A stretch of 64,000 nucleotides of DNA, taken from the NCBI RefSeq assembly GCF_007827595.1, contig NZ_VISR01000001.1, forward strand, positions 186,001 to 250,000, in the 5' to 3' direction. The notes beneath the pieces are model-generated. The model ran no database searches. It saw only the letters and a list, made by a program, of their open reading frames with translations, and was not told the DNA's origin. Shown one piece after another: positions 41,206 to 49,567 of the stretch. Position numbers and translations under genes: made by a program. The DNA comes from Streptomyces sp. BK340. GTDB lineage: Bacteria; Actinomycetota; Actinomycetes; Streptomycetales; Streptomycetaceae. The stretch's first letter is position 1, and each line of letters opens with the position of its first letter.

Positions 41206-42075
41206 ATGTACGCGCGCGCAGTCGCCGCCACGGCAACCGCGATCCTGGGGACGGCAGCTCTGCTGAGCCCCGCCCCCGACGCCCTGGCGGGCGAGGCCGG
41301 CGAGCCCACGGTGGTCGCCCACCGCGGTGCCTCCGCCTACGCTCCCGAGAACACCCTGGCCTCCATCGACAAGGCCGCTCAGCTGGGCTTCTCCTGGGTC
41401 GAGAACGACGTCCAGCGCACCAAGGACGGCCAGCTGGTAGTCATCCACGACGACAGCCTGCGGCGCACCACGAACGTCGAGGACGTCTTCCCGGGCCGGG
41501 CGCCCTGGAAGGTGAAGGACTTCACCGCCGCCGAGATCGCCCGGCTGGACGCGGGCAGCTGGTTCTCCCCGGCGTACGCGGGCACGCGCGTGCCCACTCT
41601 GAAGCAGTACATGCGCCGGGTCGAGCACAACCACGAGAAGCTGCTCCTGGAGGTGAAGAACCCGGAGCTGTATCCCGGCATCGAGCAGCAGACCGTGCGA
41701 TTGCTCGGCAACGAGGGCTGGCTGGACCGCCGGCACCTCGGCCGGCTGATCGTGCAGAGTTTCGACGCGGACAGCGTGCGTACCGTGCACAGGCTGAAGC
41801 CGGCGCTCACCACCGCCTACCTCGGCACGCCGCCCGTGGCGCAGCTGGGCCAGTACGCGCGTTTCAGCGACCTGATCAATCCCTCGTACGGGTCGATCTC
41901 CGCCCGCTACGTCTCCGCGGTGCATGCCGTCACCGGACCGCACGGCAGGCGGCTCGGGGTGTTCGCCTGGACGGTCGACGACGCGGCCGGCGCCTGGAAG
42001 GCCGCGGGCTACGGCGTCGACGGGATCATCACCAACAAGCCCGACGTCGTCCGGACGGCACTGCGCACGGGCTGA
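41206..42075 (+). CDS. secreted glycerophosphodiester phosphodiesterase, 289 aa
   Basis: Exported TIM-barrel phosphodiesterase (GDPD). A signal peptide (residues 1 to about 29, AILGTAALLSPAPDALAG) precedes the catalytic motif AHRGASAYAPENT, in which the His and Arg act on phosphate. The metal ligands are in ENDVQRTKDGQLVVIHD. C-terminal WTVDDAAGAWKAAGYGVDGIITNKP is the family end motif. ATG 41206 has GAGGAG 7 bases upstream. Its role is release of glycerol 3-phosphate from phospholipid head groups or teichoic acid fragments for phosphate and carbon supply. Divergent from the MHYT gene. Confidence 0.92.
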   Translation: MYARAVAATATAILGTAALLSPAPDALAGEAGEPTVVAHRGASAYAPENTLASIDKAAQLGFSWVENDVQRTKDGQLVVIHDDSLRRTTNVEDVFPGRAPWKVKDFTAAEIARLDAGSWFSPAYAGTRVPTLKQYMRRVEHNHEKLLLEVKNPELYPGIEQQTVRLLGNEGWLDRRHLGRLIVQSFDADSVRTVHRLKPALTTAYLGTPPVAQLGQYARFSDLINPSYGSISARYVSAVHAVTGPHGRRLGVFAWTVDDAAGAWKAAGYGVDGIITNKPDVVRTALRTG

Positions 42076-42099
42076 GCCGGGACCGCGGTGCGGCGGGCG

Positions 42100-42122
42100 T
42101 TGTCAGTGGCGGGTCGTACGGT
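42100..42122 (+). promoter_or_regulatory. PafBC-type DNA-damage promoter of ogt, leaderless
   Basis: TTGTCAGTG (42100-42108), 8 bases, TACGGT (42117-42122), then 6 bases to the ATG at 42129. Perfect consensus match and nearly the same 23 bases as at uvrB. Confidence 0.85.
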
Positions 42123-42128
42123 GGGCGC

Positions 42129-42683
42129 ATGGACAGCCATGGGCAGGACGAGCAGCGGGTCGTATGGGCCCTCGTGGGCACCGGCATCGGCCCGCTGATG
42201 CTGGCGGCGACACGCGAGGGACTCGTCAACGTCGTCTTCCACGCCACGGACGCGGTGCGCGACCGGACCCTGGAGCGGCTGGCGGCCCGGCTGGGCACCC
42301 CACCCGTCGAGGACCCGGACTCGCCGCTGCTGGCCGAGGCGATACGGCAGCTCGAGGCGTACTTCGCGGGTGAGCGTCATGACTTCGACCTGCCCCTGGA
42401 CTGGTCGCTCGTCTCGGGCTTCAACCGGCAGGTGCTGCGCGAGCTGGCATCCGGGGTCCCGTACGGCACGCTGGTGGGGTACGGGGATCTGGCCGGCCGG
42501 GTCGGGCAGCCGGGCGGGGCGCAGGCGGTCGGTGCGGCGATGGGCGCCAATCCGCTGCCGGTCGTCGTTCCGTGCCACCGGGTGGTGGAGAGCGACGGCG
42601 GCATCGGCGGCTTCGGTGGCGGTCTGGAGACCAAGCGCAAGCTGCTCGCGCTGGAGGGCGTGCTGCCCGAGCCGCTGTTCTGA
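42129..42683 (+). CDS. ogt: methylated-DNA--protein-cysteine methyltransferase, 184 aa
   Basis: Suicide repair enzyme that takes the alkyl group from O6-methylguanine or O4-methylthymine onto its own cysteine. The active-site motif PCHRVV contains the acceptor Cys. The DNA-binding wing and helix precede it (SGVPYGTLVGYGDLAGRVGQPGGAQAVGAAMGANPLP). N-terminal RNase-H-like fold. Transcription from the PafBC-type promoter is leaderless and ties it to the uvr genes. Convergent with the VOC gene, 29 bp apart. Confidence 0.94.
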   Translation: MDSHGQDEQRVVWALVGTGIGPLMLAATREGLVNVVFHATDAVRDRTLERLAARLGTPPVEDPDSPLLAEAIRQLEAYFAGERHDFDLPLDWSLVSGFNRQVLRELASGVPYGTLVGYGDLAGRVGQPGGAQAVGAAMGANPLPVVVPCHRVVESDGGIGGFGGGLETKRKLLALEGVLPEPLF

Positions 42684-42712
42684 CGGCGGCGGGCCGCACG
42701 CCCCGAATACGG

Positions 42713-43141
42713 CTACGCGTAGTGCCGGGCCTCGAAGACGTTGCCGTCCGGGTCCCGGAAATAGAAGTTCCGCTTCGCGTTCCCGCGGGCACCGGAGGAG
42801 TCGTGGCCGATGTCGGACACGGGGACGCGGTGTTCGGCCAGGCGGGCGCGCAGGGCGTCGAAGCCGGCGGACGACAGCGCCAGACAGACGTGGTTGACGG
42901 GATGGCCCGCGCTCTCGACGGAGCCGGGAAGCATGTTCATGCGCTCCACGAGGCTGTGCGGCGCGAGGTCCAGGATCGTCTCCTCGTTGACGCGTACGGA
43001 GACGAACGACACCTTTCCCTCGGTGTACTCGGCGACCTTCAGCGGCTCCAGGCCGACGGCGTTCTCGTAGAAGCCCGCGGCTGCGACCGGGTCGGCCACC
43101 CACAGGACGACGTGGTCGAGACGCGTGGTGTGGTCAGTCAT
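42713..43141 (-). CDS. VOC-family (glyoxalase-like) protein, 142 aa
   Basis: Small vicinal-oxygen-chelate protein, one polypeptide with two beta-alpha-beta-beta-beta units. It opens RLDHVVLWVADPVAAAGFYENAVGLEPL, the usual first unit with a metal His, and ends NFYFRDPDGNVFEARHY with the fourth-ligand Glu. Members include dioxygenases, glyoxalases and resistance proteins; no feature picks one. ATG 43141 chosen by family start; the frame runs on upstream but overlaps psuG on the other strand. Confidence 0.87.
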   Translation of the reverse strand: MTDHTTRLDHVVLWVADPVAAAGFYENAVGLEPLKVAEYTEGKVSFVSVRVNEETILDLAPHSLVERMNMLPGSVESAGHPVNHVCLALSSAGFDALRARLAEHRVPVSDIGHDSSGARGNAKRNFYFRDPDGNVFEARHYA

Positions 43142-43240
43142 GCGGTCCAGGCTGGTGGTGTCCCCCACAGACGGCAAGCGTTTAGCGGGATGCGGCGCCC
43201 GCCAGAGATGAGGAAGGACCGACGGACAGGAGGCGGGCAC

Positions 43241-44146
43241 GTGGTGCTGGTGGTGTCGGAAGAAGTCCGGGAAGCGATGGACGCGCGGCGGCCGGTGGTG
43301 GCCCTGGAGTCCACGATCATCGCGCACGGGCTGCCACGTCCGCGCAATCTGCAGGTGGCGCTGGAGCTGGAGCACGTGGTGCGGCAGGAGGGCGCCGTCC
43401 CCGCGACCATCGCCGTCCTGGACGGGCGCCCGTACGTGGGCCTGGACAAGGAGCAGCTGGAGCGGATCGCGAACGAGGACGGCATCCGCAAGCTGGGCCA
43501 CCGCGATCTGCCGCCTGCCGTGGCGGCGGGTGCGAGCGGGGCCACGACCGTGTCGGCGACGGCGCAACTGGCCGCGCTGGCGGGCGTCCGGGTGTTCGCC
43601 ACGGGCGGGCTGGGCGGTGTGCACCGGGAGTGGACGGTGACCCAGGACGAGTCCGCCGACCTGGGCCTGCTGGCGCGGACCCGGATCACGGTGGTGTGCG
43701 CGGGCGTGAAGTCGATCCTGGACGTGCCGGCGACCCTGCAGCGGCTGGAGACGCTGGGCGTGGCCGTCGCCGGGTACCGCACCGACCGGTTCCCCGGGTT
43801 CTATCTGTCCGACTCCGGGCATCCGGTCGACTGGACGCTGCAGAGCCCGGAAGAGGTCGCCGAGGTCATGCGGGCGCAGGATGCGCTGAACGCGCCGGAG
43901 TCGGCGCTGATCGTCGCCAACCCTGTCCCGGAGGAGGAGCAGCTCGATCCGGGGCTGCACGCGCGCGTGCTCGCCGACGCGCTGCGCGCCTGTGACGAGG
44001 AGGGAGTCACCGGGCAGGCGGTCACGCCGTTCCTGCTCGACTTCCTGGTCCGGCACACGGACGGCGCCTCGCTGGACGCCAACCTGGCGGCGGTGCGCGG
44101 CAATGTGCGGCTGGCGGCGCGGATCGCGGCGGCGTGGACCAGGTAG
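43241..44146 (+). CDS. psuG: pseudouridine-5'-phosphate glycosidase, 301 aa
   Basis: Splits pseudouridine 5'-phosphate (reversibly) into uracil and ribose 5-phosphate in pseudouridine breakdown. Family signatures are VVALESTIIAHGLPRPRN near the N terminus, GASGATTVSAT, VFATGGLGGVHR, and the catalytic-site ANPVPEEEQ. GTG 43241 has AGGAGG 7 bases upstream; there is no other good start before the conserved sequence. The next gene is a PfkB-family kinase overlapping by 13 bp, which would make the substrate from pseudouridine, giving a complete two-gene pathway. Confidence 0.94.
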   Translation: MVLVVSEEVREAMDARRPVVALESTIIAHGLPRPRNLQVALELEHVVRQEGAVPATIAVLDGRPYVGLDKEQLERIANEDGIRKLGHRDLPPAVAAGASGATTVSATAQLAALAGVRVFATGGLGGVHREWTVTQDESADLGLLARTRITVVCAGVKSILDVPATLQRLETLGVAVAGYRTDRFPGFYLSDSGHPVDWTLQSPEEVAEVMRAQDALNAPESALIVANPVPEEEQLDPGLHARVLADALRACDEEGVTGQAVTPFLLDFLVRHTDGASLDANLAAVRGNVRLAARIAAAWTR

Positions 44147-45129
44147 TGCCCGCACCCCGGGGCAGGGCGCTGCTGGTCGTCGGGGACGTCGTCACCGATG
44201 TCGTCGCCCGGCACCGGGGGCCGCTCGCGACCGGCACCGACACGGCCGCCGCCATCCGGACCCTGCCGGGCGGCGCGGGCGCCAACGTGGCCTGCTGGGC
44301 GGCCCATACGGGCTGTGTGGACGTACGGCTGCTCGGGCGGGTCGGCGCGGACGCGGCGGAGTGGCACGAGCGGGAGCTGCTGGCGGCCGGGGTGCGGCCC
44401 AGGCTGGTGGTCGACCGGGAGGCGACGACCGGGACGGTGATCTGCCTCGTCGACACCGGCGCCTCGGCCGAGCGCACGTTTCTCACGGACAGCGGGGCAT
44501 CCCTGCGGCTCGAACCCGCCGACTGGTCCGACGCGTTGCTCGACGGGGTCGCCCGGCTGCATCTGTCCGGCTATCTGTTGTTCTCCGAGCCGAGCCGGGC
44601 GCTCGCCGAGGTTGCCCTCGCCGCGGCACGTGGGCGTGGGGTGCCGGTCAGTCTGGACCCGGCGTCGGCGGGCTTCCTGCTGGAGTTCGGCGTGGACCGT
44701 TTCTTGGCGTTCACGGAGGGCCTGGACGTGCTGCTGCCCAGCCGGGACGAGGCGTGTCTGCTGACCGGGCTGCCCGAACCGGCGGACGCGGCGGCCAAGT
44801 TGAGCCGTCTGGTCCCGCTGGTGGTGGCCAAGTCGGGTGTGGCCGGGGCACTGGTGGCCCGTTCCGGGGCCGTGACCGCCCGGGTTCCGGCCGTGCCGGC
44901 GAACCCGCTGGACACCACGGGCGCCGGCGACGCCTTCACCGGCGCGTTCCTGGCCGCCCTGCTCACGGGCATGGATCCGGAGGAGGCGGCGGCACAGGGC
45001 TGCCGGGCAGGAGCACGAGCGGTGGAACGGGTAGGCGGCAGACCACCGCACCGGGGCGGGGACGGACAGGGGATGCCTCTGACCAACCTGACACACAAGG
45101 CACCTTCTGTCCGAAATGCCGACTTCTGA
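44134..45129 (+). CDS. psuK: PfkB-family kinase, probable pseudouridine kinase, 331 aa
   Basis: Ribokinase-fold kinase. N-terminal VVGDVVTDVVARH, the glycine pair LPGGAGANVACWAA, and C-terminal DTTGAGDAFTGAFLAALL with the catalytic Asp and anion hole are present. Overlap with psuG (13 bp from GTG 44134; a GTG at 44146 would overlap by 1 bp) indicates coupled expression, and phosphorylation of pseudouridine is what the glycosidase needs, so PsuK is the best call. The last 35 residues (after EAAAQGCRAGARAVERVG) are a non-conserved tail. Symbol rests on context. Confidence 0.8.
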   Translation: MDQVVPAPRGRALLVVGDVVTDVVARHRGPLATGTDTAAAIRTLPGGAGANVACWAAHTGCVDVRLLGRVGADAAEWHERELLAAGVRPRLVVDREATTGTVICLVDTGASAERTFLTDSGASLRLEPADWSDALLDGVARLHLSGYLLFSEPSRALAEVALAAARGRGVPVSLDPASAGFLLEFGVDRFLAFTEGLDVLLPSRDEACLLTGLPEPADAAAKLSRLVPLVVAKSGVAGALVARSGAVTARVPAVPANPLDTTGAGDAFTGAFLAALLTGMDPEEAAAQGCRAGARAVERVGGRPPHRGGDGQGMPLTNLTHKAPSVRNADF

Positions 45130-45190
45130 CCTGGCCATCGTCTTCTGGATCATTGCCGCCGCCGTGCGACGCGGCCGGCTTCGTCGGCAC

Positions 45191-45985
45191 TCAGCCCTTA
45201 CGCCCCCACGCGGAGATCATCGGCGCGGTGGCCAGGTCCATGCCACCCGCCTCCACGTTGGCCAGGTGGCGGTCGATGTCCTCGTCGGTGGCGAGGCCTG
45301 CGGCCACGAGCCGGCCACGGATCTGGCGGACCGTGGCGGACTCCAGGGCTGTGCAGGCGGGCGAGGTGACGGGGAAGTACGCGTCCGCAGCCACGTCATG
45401 CAGCCCGGCCTCGCGGAGCAGACGCGGGAGCTTGCGGCCGTAGGACAGATCGGCGCCGCGGTCGGCGAGCAGCTTGCGGAAGCCCTGCCGAAGGCGGTTG
45501 GCGAGCCGCTGCTCGGGGCCGTGCTCGTCGGGGCAGATCAGGGGCTGAAGGGCCGGGTCGGCGTCCTCGATCAGCAGCATTCCGCCGGGCCGCAGCGCAC
45601 TGACCATGGAGCGCAACGCCCTTTCCCGGTCCGGGACATGGACGAGGACCAGCCGGGCGTGCACCAGGTCGAAGCCGTCGCCCGGCGGCTCGTCCGCGCC
45701 CACGTCGTGGACGCGGACCTCGACCGGAGGGCGGGCCACGGCGGCGAGCCGCGAGGTGTCGATGTCGGTGGCCACGACCTGGCCGGCGGGTCCGACCTGC
45801 CGGGCGAGCCAGGACACCACGGAGGTACCGCCGGCCCCCACTTCCCAGCAGCGACGACCGGGGCCGACCCCGACCCCTTCGAGGTGCCGGAACGTCACCG
45901 GATCGAAGAGGGAGGCGAAGGCGCCGAAGCGCTCCCCCGCCTCGTCCTGCCGGTTGTTCAGGAGGTACCCGTCGGATGGCGTCAT
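45191..45985 (-). CDS. class I SAM-dependent methyltransferase, 264 aa
   Basis: Rossmann-fold methyltransferase. Motif I is CWEVGAGGTSVVSWLA (SAM binding), motif II acidic residue in VVATDIDTSRL, and motif IV in DLVHARLVLVHVPDRERAL; ALRPGGMLLIEDAD is motif VI. Resembles small-molecule or ubiquinone/menaquinone-type methyltransferases common in secondary metabolism; substrate unknown. ATG 45985 chosen because the N-terminal helix (YLLNNRQDEAGERFGAFASLFD) is typical and the upstream frame is not. Divergent from corA; two 13-bp direct repeats lie between them. Confidence 0.86.
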   Translation of the reverse strand: MTPSDGYLLNNRQDEAGERFGAFASLFDPVTFRHLEGVGVGPGRRCWEVGAGGTSVVSWLARQVGPAGQVVATDIDTSRLAAVARPPVEVRVHDVGADEPPGDGFDLVHARLVLVHVPDRERALRSMVSALRPGGMLLIEDADPALQPLICPDEHGPEQRLANRLRQGFRKLLADRGADLSYGRKLPRLLREAGLHDVAADAYFPVTSPACTALESATVRQIRGRLVAAGLATDEDIDRHLANVEAGGMDLATAPMISAWGRKG

Positions 45986-46006
45986 GCCGCGATCATCGCA
46001 GTCGCC

Positions 46007-46038
46007 CGGCTCACTCGAAGTCGTGCGGCTCACTCGAA
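46007..46038. repeat. two 13-bp direct repeats between methyltransferase and corA
   Basis: CGGCTCACTCGAA at 46007-46019 and 46026-46038, 19-bp period, close to the methyltransferase start. Spacing near two helical turns could suit a regulator binding in tandem. Confidence 0.6.
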
Positions 46039-46189
46039 CCGGTTGTACCGACCGGCGCTCCGTCCACAGGCGGGAACAAAGCGGAACGGACTGTTCCCAC
46101 AGGCTTACCCGCACTTTGCACCGGGCTGGCACACTGGCCGGGCAAGGCGCGAAGGCGTTGTGCGAGGAGATCCACGCGAGGAGATCCAG

Positions 46190-47317
46190 ATGTCCATGGC
46201 AGGGAATCTGCGGAAGGTCACGGGGCTAGACAGGGTCGGCAGCCTGCGCAAGGTGGCGCGGCTGGCCCGGCGGCGGCCGCGCGTGGACCTGAGCCACCCC
46301 GCCCGGTCACCGCTGGGTTCCTCCGTGGTGAACTGCGTGACGTACCAGGACGGCACCCGGGTGCCCGGGTGCACCGACCTGGTGCACGCAGTGGAGATGG
46401 TGCGCAAGAGCGGCGAGGGGTTCGTCTGGCTGGGGCTGCACGAGCCGACGGACAGCGAGTTCGCGGGCATCGCCGAACTGTTCGACCTGCACCCGCTGGC
46501 GGTGGAGGACGCGGTGGAGGCCCATCAGCGCCCCAAGCTGGAGCGGTACGGGGAAACGCTCTTCGCCGTGTTCAAGACCGTCTGCTACGTGGAACACGAG
46601 CAGCTGACGGCGACGAGCGAGGTGGTCGACACCGGCGAGATCATGGTGTTCGTCGGCGAGGACTTCGTCATCACGGTGCGGCACGGGCGGCACGGCTCGC
46701 TCGGCCCGCTGCGCGAGGAGCTGGAGGCGGACCCGCAGCAGCTCGCCAAGGGGCCGGCGGCGGTGCTGCACGCGATCGCCGACCACGTCGTGGACGACTA
46801 TCTGACCGTCACGGACGCGGTGCAGGCCGACATCGACCAGGTCGAGACGGACGTGTTCTCGGAGAACGGTGCGCGGGCCGACCCGGGGCGCATCTATCAG
46901 CTGAAGCGTGAACTCCTCGAACTGAAGCGGGCGGTGGTGCCGCTGGCCCGCCCGGTGGAGGATCTGGCGACCCGGCCGATCCGTGTGATCGACGCGGAGA
47001 TACAGGCGTACTTCAGGGATGTGTTCGACCATCTGATGCGGGCCAAGGAGCAGATAGCCGCGTTCGACGAACTGCTCAACTCCATCCTGCAGGCACACCT
47101 CGCGCAGGTGACGGTCGCACAGAACGAGGACATGCGGAAGATCACGGCCTGGGCGGCGGTGATCGCCGTACCGACGATGGTGTGCGGGGTCTACGGCATG
47201 AACTTCGACCACATGCCGGAGCTGCACTGGCGGTTCGGCTATCCGCTCGTGATGGGCGTGATGGCGGCGGCCTGTCTCGTGCTCTACCGGGGCTTCCGGC
47301 GCAACGGCTGGCTGTGA
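46190..47317 (+). CDS. corA: CorA-type magnesium/cobalt transporter, 375 aa
   Basis: Pentameric Mg2+/Co2+ channel. A basic N-terminal tail (about 45 residues) and the soluble funnel domain lead to the long stalk helix (VVDDYLTVTDAVQADIDQVE ... AQVTVAQNEDMRKITAWAAV). Two C-terminal spans flank the selectivity loop YGMNFDHMPE, with the invariant GMN. It ends with basic residues (RGFRRNGWL). ATG 46190 has GAGGAG 7 bases upstream; the frame continues upstream but overlaps the methyltransferase. Convergent with the next gene, 4 bp apart. No Mg2+-responsive leader is evident. Confidence 0.94.
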   Translation: MSMAGNLRKVTGLDRVGSLRKVARLARRRPRVDLSHPARSPLGSSVVNCVTYQDGTRVPGCTDLVHAVEMVRKSGEGFVWLGLHEPTDSEFAGIAELFDLHPLAVEDAVEAHQRPKLERYGETLFAVFKTVCYVEHEQLTATSEVVDTGEIMVFVGEDFVITVRHGRHGSLGPLREELEADPQQLAKGPAAVLHAIADHVVDDYLTVTDAVQADIDQVETDVFSENGARADPGRIYQLKRELLELKRAVVPLARPVEDLATRPIRVIDAEIQAYFRDVFDHLMRAKEQIAAFDELLNSILQAHLAQVTVAQNEDMRKITAWAAVIAVPTMVCGVYGMNFDHMPELHWRFGYPLVMGVMAAACLVLYRGFRRNGWL

Positions 47318-47321
47318 CCTC

Positions 47322-47735
47322 TCACGCCGAGAAGGCCACGACCTTCCGCGGGACGATCTTGATGATCACGCGGACCTCGTCGTCCTTCTCGGCCGGCGGG
47401 TCGATGCCGAGGTACTTGTGCGACAGCTCGTGCGGGAGCCGCTTGCCCTCGTCCGGCAGGATCTCGGCGACGCCCCGGATCTCGGCGGAGTGGTAGGGAT
47501 TGGCGAGATCGAAGACGGTCAGGCTGATGCGCGGGTCACGGCGGAGGTTGCGCACCTTCTGACGGCCTTCGGTGGACGAGAAGAGCACGGTGTCACCCTC
47601 GCGCTTGATCCAGACCACCGAGTTCTGCGGGGCGCCGTCGGGGCCGAGGGTGGCGACGCCGGCGAAGTTCTTGCCGTCGAGGAGGGCACGGACGGAGTCG
47701 TCGAAGGCGACGGGAGCGCCGGAGGGGATTGCCAT
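47322..47735 (-). CDS. PPOX-class F420-dependent oxidoreductase, 137 aa
   Basis: Small split-beta-barrel flavin/deazaflavin enzyme. Family signs are FAGVATLGPDGAPQNSVVWIKREGD, LFSSTEGRQKVRNLRRDPRISLTVFD (cofactor phosphate-binding basic residues) and NPYHSAEIRGVAEI. Actinobacterial members of this size usually use cofactor F420 on quinone-like or heterocyclic substrates. The ATG is 6 bp from a TAGAGT hexamer, so the message is probably leaderless. A perfect 8-bp-arm palindrome (47749-47768) overlaps the promoter, implying a repressor. Confidence 0.9.
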   Translation of the reverse strand: MAIPSGAPVAFDDSVRALLDGKNFAGVATLGPDGAPQNSVVWIKREGDTVLFSSTEGRQKVRNLRRDPRISLTVFDLANPYHSAEIRGVAEILPDEGKRLPHELSHKYLGIDPPAEKDDEVRVIIKIVPRKVVAFSA

Positions 47736-47741
47736 GACCCC

Positions 47742-47768
47742 ACTCTAATTACATGCGCGTGCATGTAA
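47742..47768 (-). promoter_or_regulatory. leaderless promoter and overlapping palindromic operator of the F420 gene
   Basis: -10 TAGAGT (47742-47747, minus strand) lies 6 bases from the start codon. Just upstream, TTACATGC-gcgt-GCATGTAA (47749-47768) has perfect arms and spans the -35 region. This symmetry and position are typical of a MarR- or TetR-type repressor site; no such regulator gene is adjacent. Confidence 0.7.
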
Positions 47769-47792
47769 AGGGGGTTGATCCGACCGCTTGGA

Positions 47793-48425
47793 TCAGCCGC
47801 TCCAGGCGGGGTGGCGAGGATCGTCGGCACGCACGAGGACGTCGGCCGTGCCGGCCGGGTCGGTCTCGCCCTCGTAGCGCTCGAAGGCGGGGAGCGTCCA
47901 GTGGTCGGCCTCCGGGGTACGACGGCGCAGGGCGCCCTGGGAAAGGAGGACGTGGACGGTCAGGTCGAAGGGGAACCAGTGCCGCAGGAGAAGGGGGCCA
48001 TGGAGCAACAGGATCCCGCCGGGCGGGAGTTGGACGTAGGGGCTGCGGGTGGCACGGTCGGTGACCGGGTCCCACAGGTCGGGCAGCACGCGGCCGTTGC
48101 CACCGGGGTCGAGTGGGCCGAAGACCTCGCGCCACAGCGCACCCGTGTCGAACCAGCCGTCGTAGTACGACTCCGCGTCCCGTCGCCCGTGTTCCAGACG
48201 GAGAGACGCAGGGCGCAGAAAGCCCTCGGCGCCGACGACGAGTGACGGCCGGCCGCGTACGCGCAGCGCCTCGGCGACGCGCTCGGCGAGGTCCACCGGA
48301 CGGGCGGCCGGCGCCCCGTCGAAGCCGACGCGCGGCCAGGCGCCCCCGTCGGCCGGATCCAGCTCGAGCAGCCGGTCGGCGAGCAGCTCGGCGAGCCGGT
48401 CCCAGGTGATCGCTTCGAGTCGCAC
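47793..48425 (-). CDS. uridine kinase-like protein with degenerate P-loop, 210 aa
   Basis: Related to the P-loop uridine kinase family by overall pattern: strand-loop-helix start (WPRVGFDGAPAARPVDLAERVAEAL), then FLRPASLRLEHGRRDAESYYDGWFDTGAL, which resembles the substrate segment of actinobacterial uridine-kinase-like proteins. The nucleotide loop reads GFDGAPAARP where GxxGxGK(S/T) is expected, so the Lys and Ser/Thr are missing. It may be inactive or use another phosphate donor. GTG 48425 (MRLEAITWDRLAELL) chosen from the first plausible helix; ribosome site weak. Faces the F420 gene's 5' end at 57 bp. Confidence 0.72.
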   Translation of the reverse strand: MRLEAITWDRLAELLADRLLELDPADGGAWPRVGFDGAPAARPVDLAERVAEALRVRGRPSLVVGAEGFLRPASLRLEHGRRDAESYYDGWFDTGALWREVFGPLDPGGNGRVLPDLWDPVTDRATRSPYVQLPPGGILLLHGPLLLRHWFPFDLTVHVLLSQGALRRRTPEADHWTLPAFERYEGETDPAGTADVLVRADDPRHPAWSG

Positions 48426-48718
48426 AGCCCCATGATGCCGGGAGGGGTCGGCCGGGAGGGATGGCAGGGGCGGCGACGGCAACCGGGACGGCCGTCCGGC
48501 CCCGGGCCCAGGTCGCCGGCGCACACCACTGGCCGTCGGCGGATACCGAAAGCGGTGGCGAGGCCGGCAGGGCGGGCGACGGGCACCGCGCCGGTCGGAA
48601 GTGTCGCCACGCCGGTGCGGCATCCGTACGCGGGTGTCGGTTTCGGCATCGGGGAGAAGGAGCGGCTGCGGCAGGTCGGGCGTGGGAGCGGTGGGCGGAG
48701 ACGGGGAAAGAAGGGCGT

Positions 48719-49411
48719 ATGGCACCTTCGTCAACTCCCCGGGTACCCAGTGGACTTGTCGCCGTCCAGCCGCTGCGGAGCAAGCGCTGCGCGGGGTGTC
48801 GGCGTGGTCCGCTCCCACTGCTCGTGCTGGAGGACGGGGCACCGCGCTGCCTCCACTGTGCCGACCTGGGGCACCTGGTGTTCCTGCCGCGGGGCGACAC
48901 CGCGCTGACCCGCCGGGCGAGGGAGGAGAGCACGCTGTCGGTGGTGGTCGTGCGGTTCAACCGGCGCAGGAGCCGGTACGAACGGCAGGGCGTTCTCGTG
49001 GAGGAGGCGGCACTCGCCCGGGCCGAGGCACGGTGCCTGGCGGACGCGGAGGCGAGGCGTCGGCGGCGGGCCCGCGACGCCCGGCGCAGGGCGGCGGAGG
49101 ACGAGCGGTTCACGGCAGCGTTCGCGGCGGAGATCCTACGGCTGTTTCCGGGGTGCCCGGCCGACCGCGCCCGGGCGATCGCGGCGCACGCGTCGGCGCG
49201 GGGCAGCGGGCGGGTCGGGCGCAGTGCGGCAGGACGGGCATTGACGGAGGGGGCGGTGATCTCGGCGGTCGTGGCAGCCGTACGGCACGTGGACACGCCG
49301 TACGACCAGCTGCTGATGAGCGGGGCGTCGAGGTTCGAGGCGCGGTGGCGGATCGCGGCGGGCGTGGAGAGCGTGCTGCGGGGGTGGGCAGAGGAGGCCG
49401 ATGTCGGCTGA
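48719..49411 (+). CDS. DUF2293-domain protein, 230 aa
   Basis: Conserved actinobacterial protein of unknown function. A CxxC...CxxC pair (RCAGCRRG ... RCLHCADLGH, about residues 23-50) looks like a small zinc site. The centre (about 85-130) is a highly charged Arg/Ala helix, possibly coiled coil. The C-terminal DUF2293 region includes FPGCPADRARAIAAHASARGSGRVGRS. ATG 48719 has AAAGAAGG 6 bases upstream. Divergent from the uridine kinase-like gene. A nucleic-acid-binding role is plausible from charge and zinc site, but nothing proves it. Confidence 0.8.
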   Translation: MAPSSTPRVPSGLVAVQPLRSKRCAGCRRGPLPLLVLEDGAPRCLHCADLGHLVFLPRGDTALTRRAREESTLSVVVVRFNRRRSRYERQGVLVEEAALARAEARCLADAEARRRRRARDARRRAAEDERFTAAFAAEILRLFPGCPADRARAIAAHASARGSGRVGRSAAGRALTEGAVISAVVAAVRHVDTPYDQLLMSGASRFEARWRIAAGVESVLRGWAEEADVG

Positions 49412-49567
49412 GGAGGCCGGACACGGAGCGGGGCCGGACACGCAGCGGGGCCGGACGCTCGCGAATGCGCCCGCGTCCCTCGGCCATGGTCGCCTCGGCG
49501 TGCTGCGCCTTGACTGGAGGGGAGCGATGAAGCCGGGTCTCGGCCCGGGAGGAGCTGGAAGTGGGGT

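Noticed and set aside
46140..46189. Possible magnesium-sensing leader before corA
   Set aside because: The space from any plausible promoter to the ATG is short and shows no conserved M-box-like pairing.
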